Assembly: GCA_910588965.1 (NCBI GenBank)
Contig: CAJUSO010000072.1
Span: forward strand, 1 to 13,380
DNA from: an uncultured Lachnospiraceae bacterium
GTDB taxonomy: Bacteria > Bacillota > Clostridia > Lachnospirales > Lachnospiraceae
Length of the DNA: 13,380 nucleotides
Reading direction: 5' to 3'
Of the stretch, positions 1 to 6,554 are shown piece after piece; position 1 is the stretch's first letter, and each line of letters opens with the position of its first letter. The translations under genes and the position numbers were made by a program. The notes below the pieces were generated by a model that saw only the letters and a list, made by a program, of their open reading frames with translations, was not told where the DNA came from and made no database searches.

Positions 1-297
1 TTTGGAGGCCAGGTGGAGGAAGGGCAGAAGGCCGCATGGCGGGATGAGATTATGGAGCTGGAAGGGGAAATTATCTTCGATAACAATGAGGAAATGATTG
101 GAAGAGAGCTTTGGGCCATGGTAGAAGGGAAGGTGGACGGGGAAAATGCCTATGTGGGCAGGACCTACCGGGACGCCCCTGAGATTGACGGTTATATCTT
201 CCTCCATACAGATGAGCCCCTGATGACGGGTGATTTTGTCAAGGTACGGGTGACAGGGGCCTTTGAATATGATTTGATAGGAGAGGTGATGGGATGA
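1..297 (+). CDS. rimO: Ribosomal protein S12 methylthiotransferase RimO, C-terminal part (5' end outside window)
   Basis: The reading frame is open from base 1, so only the last 98 residues are seen. RimO is a radical-SAM enzyme that adds a methylthio group to a conserved aspartate of ribosomal protein S12. The visible part is the C-terminal TRAM domain, which contacts the substrate. It follows the family pattern: a helical lead-in (WRDEIMELEGEI), then VGRTYRDAPEIDGYIF, then GDFVKVRVTGAFEYDLIGE near the end. The APEIDG and YDLIGE signatures separate RimO from the related tRNA enzyme MiaB. The radical-SAM core and the iron-sulfur cysteines lie upstream of the window and cannot be checked. The stop TGA overlaps the pgsA start as ATGA, so the two are probably translationally coupled. 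A GTG or ATG near base 13 is internal and not a real start. Confidence 0.93.
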   Translation, partial: FGGQVEEGQKAAWRDEIMELEGEIIFDNNEEMIGRELWAMVEGKVDGENAYVGRTYRDAPEIDGYIFLHTDEPLMTGDFVKVRVTGAFEYDLIGEVMG

Positions 298-836
298 ACT
301 TGCCAAATAAGCTGACCATATTGCGGGTGGTCTTGATTGTGCCCTTTGTCGTGTGCATGCTGCTGCCAGGGCTTGGGGACGCCGGGATGTATGCGGCCGT
401 GGCATTCTTTGCGGTTGCAAGCCTTACAGACCTTTTGGATGGGAAAATTGCAAGAAAGTATAACCTAGTGACAAATTTCGGGAAATTTATGGACCCCTTA
501 GCGGATAAACTTTTAGTAGCGGCTGCCCTGATTTGCCTGTCAGCGAATGGGAGTCTGGCCGCCTGGATTTCCATTATCATTATCAGCAGGGAGTTCATTA
601 TCAGCGGTTTCCGCCTGGTGGCCTCTGATAATGGGGTTGTAATTGCGGCAAGCTATTGGGGGAAGTTTAAGACCACCTTCCAGATGGCCATGATTGTCAT
701 GCTGATTTTGGATTATGAGGACCAGGCGTACCAAGCCTGTACCGTGGCCGTTACTTATGTGGCGCTGGCGCTGACGGTCATCTCACTGGTGGATTATATT
801 GCAAAAAATAAGGGGGTATTGAAGGAACAGAAATAA
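294..836 (+). CDS. pgsA: CDP-diacylglycerol--glycerol-3-phosphate 3-phosphatidyltransferase
   Basis: PgsA joins CDP-diacylglycerol to glycerol-3-phosphate to make phosphatidylglycerophosphate, the committed step to phosphatidylglycerol and cardiolipin, in the cytoplasmic membrane. The 180-residue protein has the full CDP-alcohol phosphotransferase signature D-x2-DG-x2-AR-x8-G-x3-D-x3-D: D46, D49, G50, A53, R54, G63, D67 and D71. The aspartates bind the metal and the CDP group. Several hydrophobic segments fit a polytopic membrane protein (about residues 8-25, 32-45, 75-100 and 120-165). The N-terminus MNLPNKLTILR is typical of PgsA and supports the start. The start overlaps the rimO stop by 4 bases (ATGA) and cinA follows 14 bases after the stop, so this is one transcription unit. 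Length and motif are normal. Other CDP-alcohol transferases are possible but less likely given the N-terminus. Confidence 0.93.
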   Translation: MNLPNKLTILRVVLIVPFVVCMLLPGLGDAGMYAAVAFFAVASLTDLLDGKIARKYNLVTNFGKFMDPLADKLLVAAALICLSANGSLAAWISIIIISREFIISGFRLVASDNGVVIAASYWGKFKTTFQMAMIVMLILDYEDQAYQACTVAVTYVALALTVISLVDYIAKNKGVLKEQK

Positions 837-850
837 GGAATAGGAGCACA

Positions 851-2116
851 ATGAGTATGACAGTAGAATTAATATGCGTAGGGACAGAACTTTTATTGGG
901 GAATACTGTGAACACAAACGCGGCGTTTCTTTCAGAACAGTGCGCCATGCTGGGGCTTTCCATGTATTACCAGAGCGTGGTAGGGGACAACCCTGGCAGG
1001 CTGGAGGGGCTTTTGCAGGCGGCAAAGGGACGGTCGGACATTATCATCCTGTCTGGGGGGCTGGGGCCTACCCAGGATGACCTGACAAAAGAAACGGCAG
1101 CAGCCGTAATGGGGAAAAAGCTGGTGGAGGACAGCAAGGCACGGGAAGGGATCCAACAGTTTATGGCCAAACGGGGGAGGGAAATCACAGAGAACAATTG
1201 GAAGCAGGCCATGGTGCCGGAAGGCTGTAAAGTGCTCTACAACCCCAATGGGACGGCGCCGGGCATAATTATAGAGGATGGGGATACTTGCATGGTGCTG
1301 CTGCCAGGGCCGCCCAACGAGTTAATCCCTATGTTTGAGGAACAGGTATACCCTTATCTCCATAACCTGCAGCCTGAGGTTATCTGTTCGCGGATGGTGA
1401 AGCTCTGCGGGATTGGGGAAAGCGCGGCTGAGACAGAAATCCTGGATTTGATTGAGGGGCAGCAAAACCCTACCGTTGCGCCTTATGCCAAGACAGGGGA
1501 AGTGCATCTGCGCATAACGGCGAAGGCAGAAAGCGAGGACGCAGCTTATGCGCTGATTGGCCCAATGGAAGAAGAACTCCAGAGACGGTTTGGCAGCCTG
1601 GTATATACGGATGACCCGCAGGTTACCCTGGAGATGGCCATTGCCAAGCTTTTGGAAGGGCGGCAGCTTACGGTGACAACGGCAGAGTCCTGCACAGGGG
1701 GCCTGCTGGCAGGGCGGCTGATCAATGTGCCGGGGATTTCGTCCTATTTTAAGGAAGGGCATATTACCTATTCCAATGAAGCCAAAGAAAAAATCCTGGG
1801 CGTCTCCCACGATACCTTGGAACGGTACGGCGCCGTCAGTGCGCAGACTGCCGAAGAGATGGCAAAAGGCGGCGCCAGGGCGGCAGGGGCGGATATCTGC
1901 GTGGCCATAACAGGGATTGCAGGGCCAGAGGGCGGCACGGAGGAAAAGCCGGTAGGCCTTGTCTATATCAGCTGCTGGTGCAAGGGCAGGATCCTTACCC
2001 AGAAGAACCTGTATACCGGGAGCCGCAGCAAAATAAGGGAATATTCTGTGGCCAGCGCACTGACATTGCTGCGCCAGGCCATTTTGGAGGAAGGGAATAC
2101 GCAGGATTCCCAGTAG
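851..2116 (+). CDS. cinA: CinA family protein: NMN amidohydrolase / competence-damage protein
   Basis: This is a two-domain protein of 421 residues. The N-terminal COG1058/MoCF-type domain (about 1-170) has GTELLLGNTVNTN at 11-23, SGGLGPTQDD at 68-77 and a PGPPNEL motif. In CinA proteins this domain carries ADP-ribose pyrophosphatase-type activity. The C-terminal CinA/PncC domain (about 260-415) has AESCTGG at 278-284, including the conserved serine S280, and the later ITGIAGPEGGTEEKPVGLVY motif. In this family it deamidates nicotinamide mononucleotide for pyridine-nucleotide recycling. Two starts are possible. ATG 851 is served by AAGGA around 836; ATG 857 (giving MTVELICVG) is spaced 10 bases from AGGAG at 842-846. 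I keep 851 but cannot decide. In many Firmicutes cinA precedes recA; here rsmD follows instead. The gene looks intact. Confidence 0.93.
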   Translation: MSMTVELICVGTELLLGNTVNTNAAFLSEQCAMLGLSMYYQSVVGDNPGRLEGLLQAAKGRSDIIILSGGLGPTQDDLTKETAAAVMGKKLVEDSKAREGIQQFMAKRGREITENNWKQAMVPEGCKVLYNPNGTAPGIIIEDGDTCMVLLPGPPNELIPMFEEQVYPYLHNLQPEVICSRMVKLCGIGESAAETEILDLIEGQQNPTVAPYAKTGEVHLRITAKAESEDAAYALIGPMEEELQRRFGSLVYTDDPQVTLEMAIAKLLEGRQLTVTTAESCTGGLLAGRLINVPGISSYFKEGHITYSNEAKEKILGVSHDTLERYGAVSAQTAEEMAKGGARAAGADICVAITGIAGPEGGTEEKPVGLVYISCWCKGRILTQKNLYTGSRSKIREYSVASALTLLRQAILEEGNTQDSQ

Positions 2117-2185
2117 CATATGGACCGGGCGTCCGATGGATTGCCCGTAGGAATCAAAAGAATTATTTTTAGAAGAGGTACGGAT

Positions 2186-2737
2186 ATGAGGATTATAGCA
2201 GGCAAGGCGCGCCGCCTTCCCCTAAAGACAGCCCCAGGCTTGGACACCCGCCCAACGTCGGACCGCATCAAGGAGACGCTTTTTAACATCTTGTCCCCGC
2301 AGCTGCCAGGCTGCCGCTTTTTGGATTTGTTTGCAGGGAGCGGCCAGATTGGCTTGGAGGCCGCCAGCCGTGGGGCCAAAAAGGCGGTATTTGTAGAAAA
2401 CAACAGGAAGGCTGCGGCCTGCATCCAGGAAAATATCGCTTTTACAAAGCTGGCGGACAGCTGCGTCCTACTGCAGAGGGATGTGGTTTCCGCCATCCGC
2501 CGGATGGAAGGGGAGGAAGCCTTTGATCTTGTTTTTTTAGACCCGCCCTACGGGAAGGGGCTGGAGGAGGAGGCCCTTAAGGCATTGGCAGGGTCAGGCC
2601 TGATTACAAAAGAAACGCTGGTCATCCTGGAGGCAAGGCTGGATTTTCCGCTAGCCTTGGCTGGGGAATGGGGATATATGGTTACAAGGGAGAAAACCTA
2701 TAAGACGAACCAGCATTTATTTTTACAGCTAAAATAA
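2186..2737 (+). CDS. rsmD: 16S rRNA (guanine966-N2)-methyltransferase RsmD
   Basis: RsmD methylates N2 of G966 of 16S rRNA in the assembling 30S subunit, using S-adenosylmethionine. The 183-residue product starts MRIIAGKARR, the usual RsmD N-terminus, followed by TRPTSDRIKETLFNIL, another family hallmark. The SAM-binding motif I is FLDLFAGSGQIG at 45-56 and the catalytic DPPY is at 119-122, as expected for N2-guanine methyltransferases. An in-frame ATG at 2120 would add 22 residues. It is rejected because the 2186 start has AGAAGAGG at 2171-2178, 7 bases upstream, and matches family starts. The gap to cinA is 69 bases and the gap to coaD is 10 bases. Next to coaD it matches the widely conserved rsmD-coaD pair (ylbH-ylbI in Bacillus). 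Length is normal. Confidence 0.95.
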   Translation: MRIIAGKARRLPLKTAPGLDTRPTSDRIKETLFNILSPQLPGCRFLDLFAGSGQIGLEAASRGAKKAVFVENNRKAAACIQENIAFTKLADSCVLLQRDVVSAIRRMEGEEAFDLVFLDPPYGKGLEEEALKALAGSGLITKETLVILEARLDFPLALAGEWGYMVTREKTYKTNQHLFLQLK

Positions 2738-2747
2738 GGGAGTTACT

Positions 2748-3251
2748 ATGAGAAGAGCAATTTATCCGGGAAGCTTTGACCCGGCTACATTTGGACATAT
2801 TGATATGATTCAGCGTTCTGCCCAGATTGTGGACGAATTGGTGGTGGCGGTATTGATAAATAGTGCAAAAAGCCCATTGTTTTCTGTGGAGGAACGTGTT
2901 AGTATGTTAGAAGAAATAACAGGGCACATCCCCAATGTGCGGATCCAGTCTTTCAATGGGCTTTTGATTGACTATGCCAGGGAAGTAGGGGCCTCTATTA
3001 TCATACGGGGGCTGCGGGCTGTCACGGATTTTGAATATGAGCTCCAGATTGCCCAGACAAACCGCATCGTCAATGCGCAAGTAGACACGGTTTTCTTGAC
3101 TACCAGCCTGGAATATGCCTACCTGAGTTCTACCATTGTGAAGGAGGTAGCTTCCTATGGGGGGGATATTTCCCATTTTGTGCCAGAGAGGCTGATAGGC
3201 AGGATTTATGCAAAATACCCTGTGGCGGGGCATCAAAGGAGCGGAATATGA
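2748..3251 (+). CDS. coaD: Phosphopantetheine adenylyltransferase (PPAT)
   Basis: CoaD transfers AMP from ATP to 4'-phosphopantetheine to give dephospho-CoA, the penultimate step of coenzyme A synthesis. The 167 residues match the family length of about 160. The nucleotidyltransferase signature is YPGSFDPATFGH at 6-17, with T14 and H17 forming the TxGH motif that binds ATP phosphates. The central IIRGLRAVTDFEYELQ block carries R87 and R90. The late SST (127-129) followed by IVKEVA corresponds to the nucleotide-binding SSS/T segment of PPAT. The start ATG has AAGGGAG about 5 bases upstream. The stop overlaps the start of the next gene as ATGA, indicating coupled translation. All expected residues are present. 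The last 10 residues (VAGHQRSGI and nearby) look like an unconserved tail. Confidence 0.96.
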   Translation: MRRAIYPGSFDPATFGHIDMIQRSAQIVDELVVAVLINSAKSPLFSVEERVSMLEEITGHIPNVRIQSFNGLLIDYAREVGASIIIRGLRAVTDFEYELQIAQTNRIVNAQVDTVFLTTSLEYAYLSSTIVKEVASYGGDISHFVPERLIGRIYAKYPVAGHQRSGI

Positions 3252-3871
3252 GCAGTAAAATAGAGCAGATGATTGATGAGATTGAAGAATATATTGAAAA
3301 TTGCAGGTACCAGCCCCTGTCCAATTCTAAGATTTTAGTAAACAAGGAAGATTTCTTGGATTTGCTGGCAGAGCTTCGGAGGCGCACCCCGGACGAGATA
3401 AAGCGCTACCAGAAAATGATTAGCAACAAAGAGGCTATCCTGGCAGATGCGAAGTCAAAGGCAAAAGCCATTATTTCCCAGGCAGAGGTGCAGAATACGG
3501 AGATGGTCAGCGAGCACCAGATTATGCAGCAGGCCTATGCCCAAGCCAATGAGGTAGTGGCCTTTGCGTCCAAGCAGGCACAGGACATTGTGGACGCCGC
3601 GTCCAATGATGCGTATCAGATACGGATGAATGCCATCCAATATACGGATGACGTGCTTAAAAGCTTAGAGGATATTGTGGGGAATGCCTTAGAGACCACA
3701 AGGGCCAGGACGGAAAACCTTTTAAATTCCCTGCAGGGCTGTTATGAGATGGTAAGCATCAACCGGGCGGAACTGAGCGCGGTACAGGAGGATGAGCAGC
3801 CTCCTGCGGGGGAAGGAAGCCAAGAGGAAGCAGAAGGCAGCTTACCAGAAGAAGGGATGGACGGGAAATAA
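3248..3871 (+). CDS. Coiled-coil protein of unknown function, translationally coupled to coaD
   Basis: The product is 207 residues, soluble, with no signal peptide or membrane segment. Residues about 1-50 are a mixed helical head (MIDEIEEYIENC, then VNKEDFLDLLAELRRR). Residues about 50-160 are alanine-, glutamine-, lysine- and glutamate-rich and predict a long coiled coil (AILADAKSKAKAIISQAEVQ, then QAQDIVDAASNDAYQIR). This style is shared with ATP synthase b/E-type stalks and DivIVA-like proteins. Residues about 165-207 form an acidic Glu/Gly/Pro tail that looks disordered. Similar proteins in Clostridia are often labelled ATPase or V-type ATPase subunit-like from composition alone; no ATPase motif is visible here. 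The start overlaps the coaD stop (ATGA), so synthesis is tied to CoaD. A DivIVA/GpsB-like scaffold role is only a guess. The stop lies 2 bases from the stop of the convergent ylbJ-like gene. Confidence 0.85.
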   Translation: MSSKIEQMIDEIEEYIENCRYQPLSNSKILVNKEDFLDLLAELRRRTPDEIKRYQKMISNKEAILADAKSKAKAIISQAEVQNTEMVSEHQIMQQAYAQANEVVAFASKQAQDIVDAASNDAYQIRMNAIQYTDDVLKSLEDIVGNALETTRARTENLLNSLQGCYEMVSINRAELSAVQEDEQPPAGEGSQEEAEGSLPEEGMDGK

Positions 3872-3873
3872 GG

Positions 3874-4788
3874 CTAGGATACATAAAGGGCTGCCAGGGC
3901 AAAGGACAGCAGGGTGGCCAGGAGTTTTACCTTTATATAAGGCAGGAGGGGGAAGCCTGCGTTTTTGACCATGGAAGATGTCTGCGCCAGGCCTGAGAGC
4001 CCGCCGAAGGCGGTAAAGGCCATCAGGAGCGGATAGGCCTCCTGGAAGCCCAAGGCCTGCCTTGCCGTATAGGCGGCCCCATTGGTAATTTCCGTAAAGC
4101 CAATGAGCATGCATTTTGCCAGGGGCGCCTCTATGGGGAGGAGGGCGGCCATCTGCGCCAGGATGGCGAACATGACGATATAGCCCCCTAGCTTCGCCAA
4201 AGTCTCAAAACCGTTCATAATGCCGGCATCTATGATTTGGAAGTTCATGGATGCGGGCTTTTTTTGTGCAGATTCCAAGGGGGAGGAAAACCTGCGGTTC
4301 CAGTTTTGGAGCATGTAGATTGCCAGGGGCGGGGCATATAGGATGAGGTAAGTGGGCAGCCGAAGTTCTGGGTGGCCCAGGCAGTCCTTCAGGATGAAGC
4401 TGCTGATAAACATGGGGCTGATATTGTTGCAGGCGCAGCAGAGGCGCTGTCCTTCTTCCCGGGACATCTTCCCGGCTTCCACCAGTTCCGCCGTAATCTT
4501 GCTCCCCATCGGGAAGCCGAAGAGCAGCCCTGCAGTTAAAGGGAACACCCCTGCGCTGCTGACAGGGAAGATATGCTTTAGGGGGCGGTGGACAGCCCGG
4601 GCCAGCCCATCCAGGATCCCTGCATGGATTAAGAGATAGGACAGGATGGAAAAGGGCAGGAGGGTGGGCAGCAGGTTCTCCTGCCAGAGGCGGAGGCCCA
4701 AGGCGGCTGCCTGGACGGATTCCTGTGGGAAAAATAATATGTAGAGTAAAAAGCCAACCGCTGTGACGGCGTATACGGATTTTTTCAT
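3874..4788 (-). CDS. ylbJ: YlbJ/SpoVV-like sporulation integral membrane protein (nucleoside-recognition/Gate domain)
   Basis: This is a polytopic membrane protein of 304 residues from ATG 4788. The first Gate-type half has NLLPTLLPFSILSYLL (38-53), GFPMGSK at 91-97 and NNISPMFI at 121-128. The second half repeats the theme with FTEITNG and AFGGLSGLAQ. This paired arrangement is characteristic of YlbJ. In Bacillus, YlbJ (SpoVV) is made in the mother cell under SigE and moves dipicolinic acid towards the forespore. Proximity to rsmD-coaD resembles ylbH-ylbI-ylbJ in Bacillus and supports orthology. An in-frame ATG at 4878 is rejected because it lies upstream of the predicted transcript start near 4852, and MKKSVYAVTAVG is a natural N-terminus. 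From memory, the Bacillus protein is near 400 residues, so this version is shorter. It could also be a more general Gate-domain transporter. Confidence 0.8.
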   Translation of the reverse strand: MKKSVYAVTAVGFLLYILFFPQESVQAAALGLRLWQENLLPTLLPFSILSYLLIHAGILDGLARAVHRPLKHIFPVSSAGVFPLTAGLLFGFPMGSKITAELVEAGKMSREEGQRLCCACNNISPMFISSFILKDCLGHPELRLPTYLILYAPPLAIYMLQNWNRRFSSPLESAQKKPASMNFQIIDAGIMNGFETLAKLGGYIVMFAILAQMAALLPIEAPLAKCMLIGFTEITNGAAYTARQALGFQEAYPLLMAFTAFGGLSGLAQTSSMVKNAGFPLLPYIKVKLLATLLSFALAALYVS

Positions 4789-4812
4789 AAATTTCTTCCG
4801 CCTTTCTCTGGC

Positions 4813-4841
4813 TTGATTTCCATGGGCAGTTACATTATAAT
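4813..4841 (+). promoter_or_regulatory. Candidate sigma-A promoter for pepD
   Basis: TTGATT (4813-4818) and TATAAT (4836-4841) are separated by exactly 17 bases. The -10 is perfect and the -35 matches 4 of 6. Transcription would begin near 4848, giving pepD a leader of about 197 bases. No better promoter closer to pepD was seen. It faces the SigE-like ylbJ promoter at 4859-4886, so the two transcripts would overlap at their 5' ends. Confidence 0.42.
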
Positions 4842-4858
4842 ATTTTTGTAGACAATTT

Positions 4859-4886
4859 ATTTTATGACACAATGCCATAAATATGA
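4859..4886 (-). promoter_or_regulatory. Candidate SigE-type promoter for the ylbJ-like gene
   Basis: On the minus strand, TCATATT (4886 to 4880) fits the SigE -35 consensus KMATATT fully. CATAAAAT (4866 to 4859) fits the -10 consensus CATACAMT at 7 of 8 positions. The spacer is 13 bases, one shorter than the usual 14-15. Transcription would start near 4852 and give a leader of about 60 bases. SigE control is expected from Bacillus ylbJ, but the sequence match alone is not proof. Confidence 0.5.
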
Positions 4887-4934
4887 CTTTTAGCCCGTAT
4901 GCTGTATCAAAGGCCCTGCAGCCTGGGCAGTTCC

Positions 4935-4973
4935 CCTATGAAAATATGGATGGGGAGGGATAATTTCCATAGG
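4935..4973 (+). other. Imperfect stem-loop in the pepD leader
   Basis: The left arm CCTATGAAAATAT (4935-4947) pairs with the right arm ATAATTTCCATAGG (4960-4973) except for one bulged G and one mismatch. The loop is the purine-rich GGATGGGGAGGG (4948-4959). No U-run follows, so it is not an intrinsic terminator. It matches no riboswitch I recognise. The rest of 4789-5044 holds the two candidate promoters and the pepD ribosome site GGAGG at 5031-5035, and nothing else I can identify. Confidence 0.4.
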
Positions 4974-5044
4974 TTTGGGCATATAGGTTAAGAGGCAATC
5001 TATTAGGATAGAACGTATGGTTCGTAGAATGGAGGCAATGCATT

Positions 5045-6541
5045 ATGGGAGTTTGTGAGCATTTGGAGCCCCAAAGGGTGTTCCACTATTTTGAGGAAAT
5101 CTGCCGTATCCCCCATGGTTCTGGGAATACGGGGGAAATCAGCAGCTATTGTGTGGCTTTTGCAAAGGACCATGGCCTAAAATGGCTGCAGGACGGCAGC
5201 GGCAATGTAATCATATTTAAGGATGGGACAGAAGGGTATGAAGCATCAGACCCGGTAATCATCCAAGGCCATATGGATATGGTCTGTGAAAAGGAAAGCG
5301 GCGCGGGCATTGACTTTGAGAAGGATGGGCTGGACTTATATGTCGACGGGGATTTCCTGCGGGCCAGGGGGACCACCCTTGGGGGGGATGACGGCATTGC
5401 GCTGGCCTATGCCTTTGCCCTGCTCGAAGACGGCACATTGCCCCATCCGCCCCTGGAGGCAGTCTTTACGGTAGACGAGGAAATCGGCCTGCTGGGGGCG
5501 GAAGGGATTGACCTTTCCATGCTAAAGGGCAAGAAGCTATTAAACCTGGATTCTGATGAGGAGGGTGTTTTCTATACCAGCTGCGCCGGGGGGCTGCAGG
5601 CAGAATGCAAGATCCCTATCGCCCGGGAAGAGAAGGAAGGCGCTGTATTTGAGATAAAGGTGTCTGGCCTTAGGGGAGGGCATTCCGGTTCAGAAATCCA
5701 TAAGGAACGTGGGAACGCCATCTTCCTGATGGGGCGCCTGCTGGCGGCTTTGGAGGCAGAAATCCCATATTCCATCCTCTCGCTTCAAGGAGGGCTGAAA
5801 GACAATGCCATCCCAAGGGAGGCCTGCTGTGAAATCCTGTTGGGAGCCCCGCTGCCTGCCGCAGAGGATAAGGAGGGGCAGGACGGGAGCCTGGAGGATC
5901 CAGAAAGCCGCCTGCTGGAACTTGTCGGCAGGGTAGCAGCAGAATGGAAGAAGGAATACCATAGCACAGACCCAGGCGTATCTGCTTCCTGCCAGAAAAC
6001 CGGAAATGGGTGCAGGACTGCCTTGGCGCCGGCATCCCAGGAAAAAGTACTGTTTTTCCTGCGCATGATGCCCTGGGGCGTGCAGCATTGGAGCATGGAT
6101 ATCCCTGGGCTGGTGGAGACTTCCTTAAACCCAGGCATCCTGGTATTGGAGGAGAGCCTGCTTTCCGTATGCTTCTTTGTCCGCGGCAGCGTGACCAGCA
6201 GGAAGTATGAGGTGGCAGGGCGCCTAAATTTACTGGCAGGATTCCTAGGCGGGGAAGTACTAACTACCGGCGATTACCCTGCCTGGGAATACAAGGCGGA
6301 TTCGCCGATGCGGGAACTCCTTGTCCGTATTTACCGGGAACTGTTCCAGGAAGAACCCAAGATCCAGGCAATCCACGCAGGGTTAGAATGCGGGATTTTT
6401 TCTGGGAAAATCGAGGGGCTTGACTGTATCTCCTTTGGCCCCAATAATTATGACATCCATACGCCCCAGGAACATCTTAGCATTTCCTCCACAGAGAAAG
6501 TATGGAAATTAATCTTGGAATTTTTAAAACGTTCAAAATAA
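5045..6541 (+). CDS. pepD: Aminoacyl-histidine dipeptidase / cytosol non-specific dipeptidase (M20C)
   Basis: PepD is a cytosolic di-zinc peptidase that cleaves Xaa-His and many other dipeptides, completing peptide breakdown. The 498-residue protein keeps all metal and catalytic residues. H76 and D78 are in QGHMD. D115, the bridging ligand, is in GGDDG. E145 (general base) and E146 are in DEEIG. D169 is in LDSDEEG, and H472 is in HTPQEH. Each sits 4 residues earlier, or 11 later for the last, than in E. coli PepD as I recall it. The lid/dimerisation domain (about 185-400) includes the GGHSGSEIHKERGNA motif. The start has GGAGG at 5031-5035, spaced 9 bases. An out-of-frame ATG lies at 5038. 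The M23 peptidase gene follows after 13 bases, so the pair is probably co-transcribed. The gene appears intact. Confidence 0.95.
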   Translation: MGVCEHLEPQRVFHYFEEICRIPHGSGNTGEISSYCVAFAKDHGLKWLQDGSGNVIIFKDGTEGYEASDPVIIQGHMDMVCEKESGAGIDFEKDGLDLYVDGDFLRARGTTLGGDDGIALAYAFALLEDGTLPHPPLEAVFTVDEEIGLLGAEGIDLSMLKGKKLLNLDSDEEGVFYTSCAGGLQAECKIPIAREEKEGAVFEIKVSGLRGGHSGSEIHKERGNAIFLMGRLLAALEAEIPYSILSLQGGLKDNAIPREACCEILLGAPLPAAEDKEGQDGSLEDPESRLLELVGRVAAEWKKEYHSTDPGVSASCQKTGNGCRTALAPASQEKVLFFLRMMPWGVQHWSMDIPGLVETSLNPGILVLEESLLSVCFFVRGSVTSRKYEVAGRLNLLAGFLGGEVLTTGDYPAWEYKADSPMRELLVRIYRELFQEEPKIQAIHAGLECGIFSGKIEGLDCISFGPNNYDIHTPQEHLSISSTEKVWKLILEFLKRSK

Positions 6542-6554
6542 TAGGGGATGGTGT

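Noticed and set aside
1322..2119. A 265-codon open frame on the minus strand opposite cinA
   Set aside because: It lies fully inside cinA, which has clear domain motifs on the other strand. The translated product has no recognisable domain and looks like a codon-bias shadow.
2141..2169. Possible promoter TTGCCC-N17-TATTTT before rsmD
   Set aside because: Only 4 of 6 matches in each box, in a 69-base gap inside a co-directional run; too weak to claim.
4831..4851. TACA-N12-TGTA imperfect inverted repeat around TATAAT, considered as a PerR/Fur-like operator
   Set aside because: Only the left half resembles a PerR box; the right half does not match, and AT-rich promoter DNA gives such pairs by chance.
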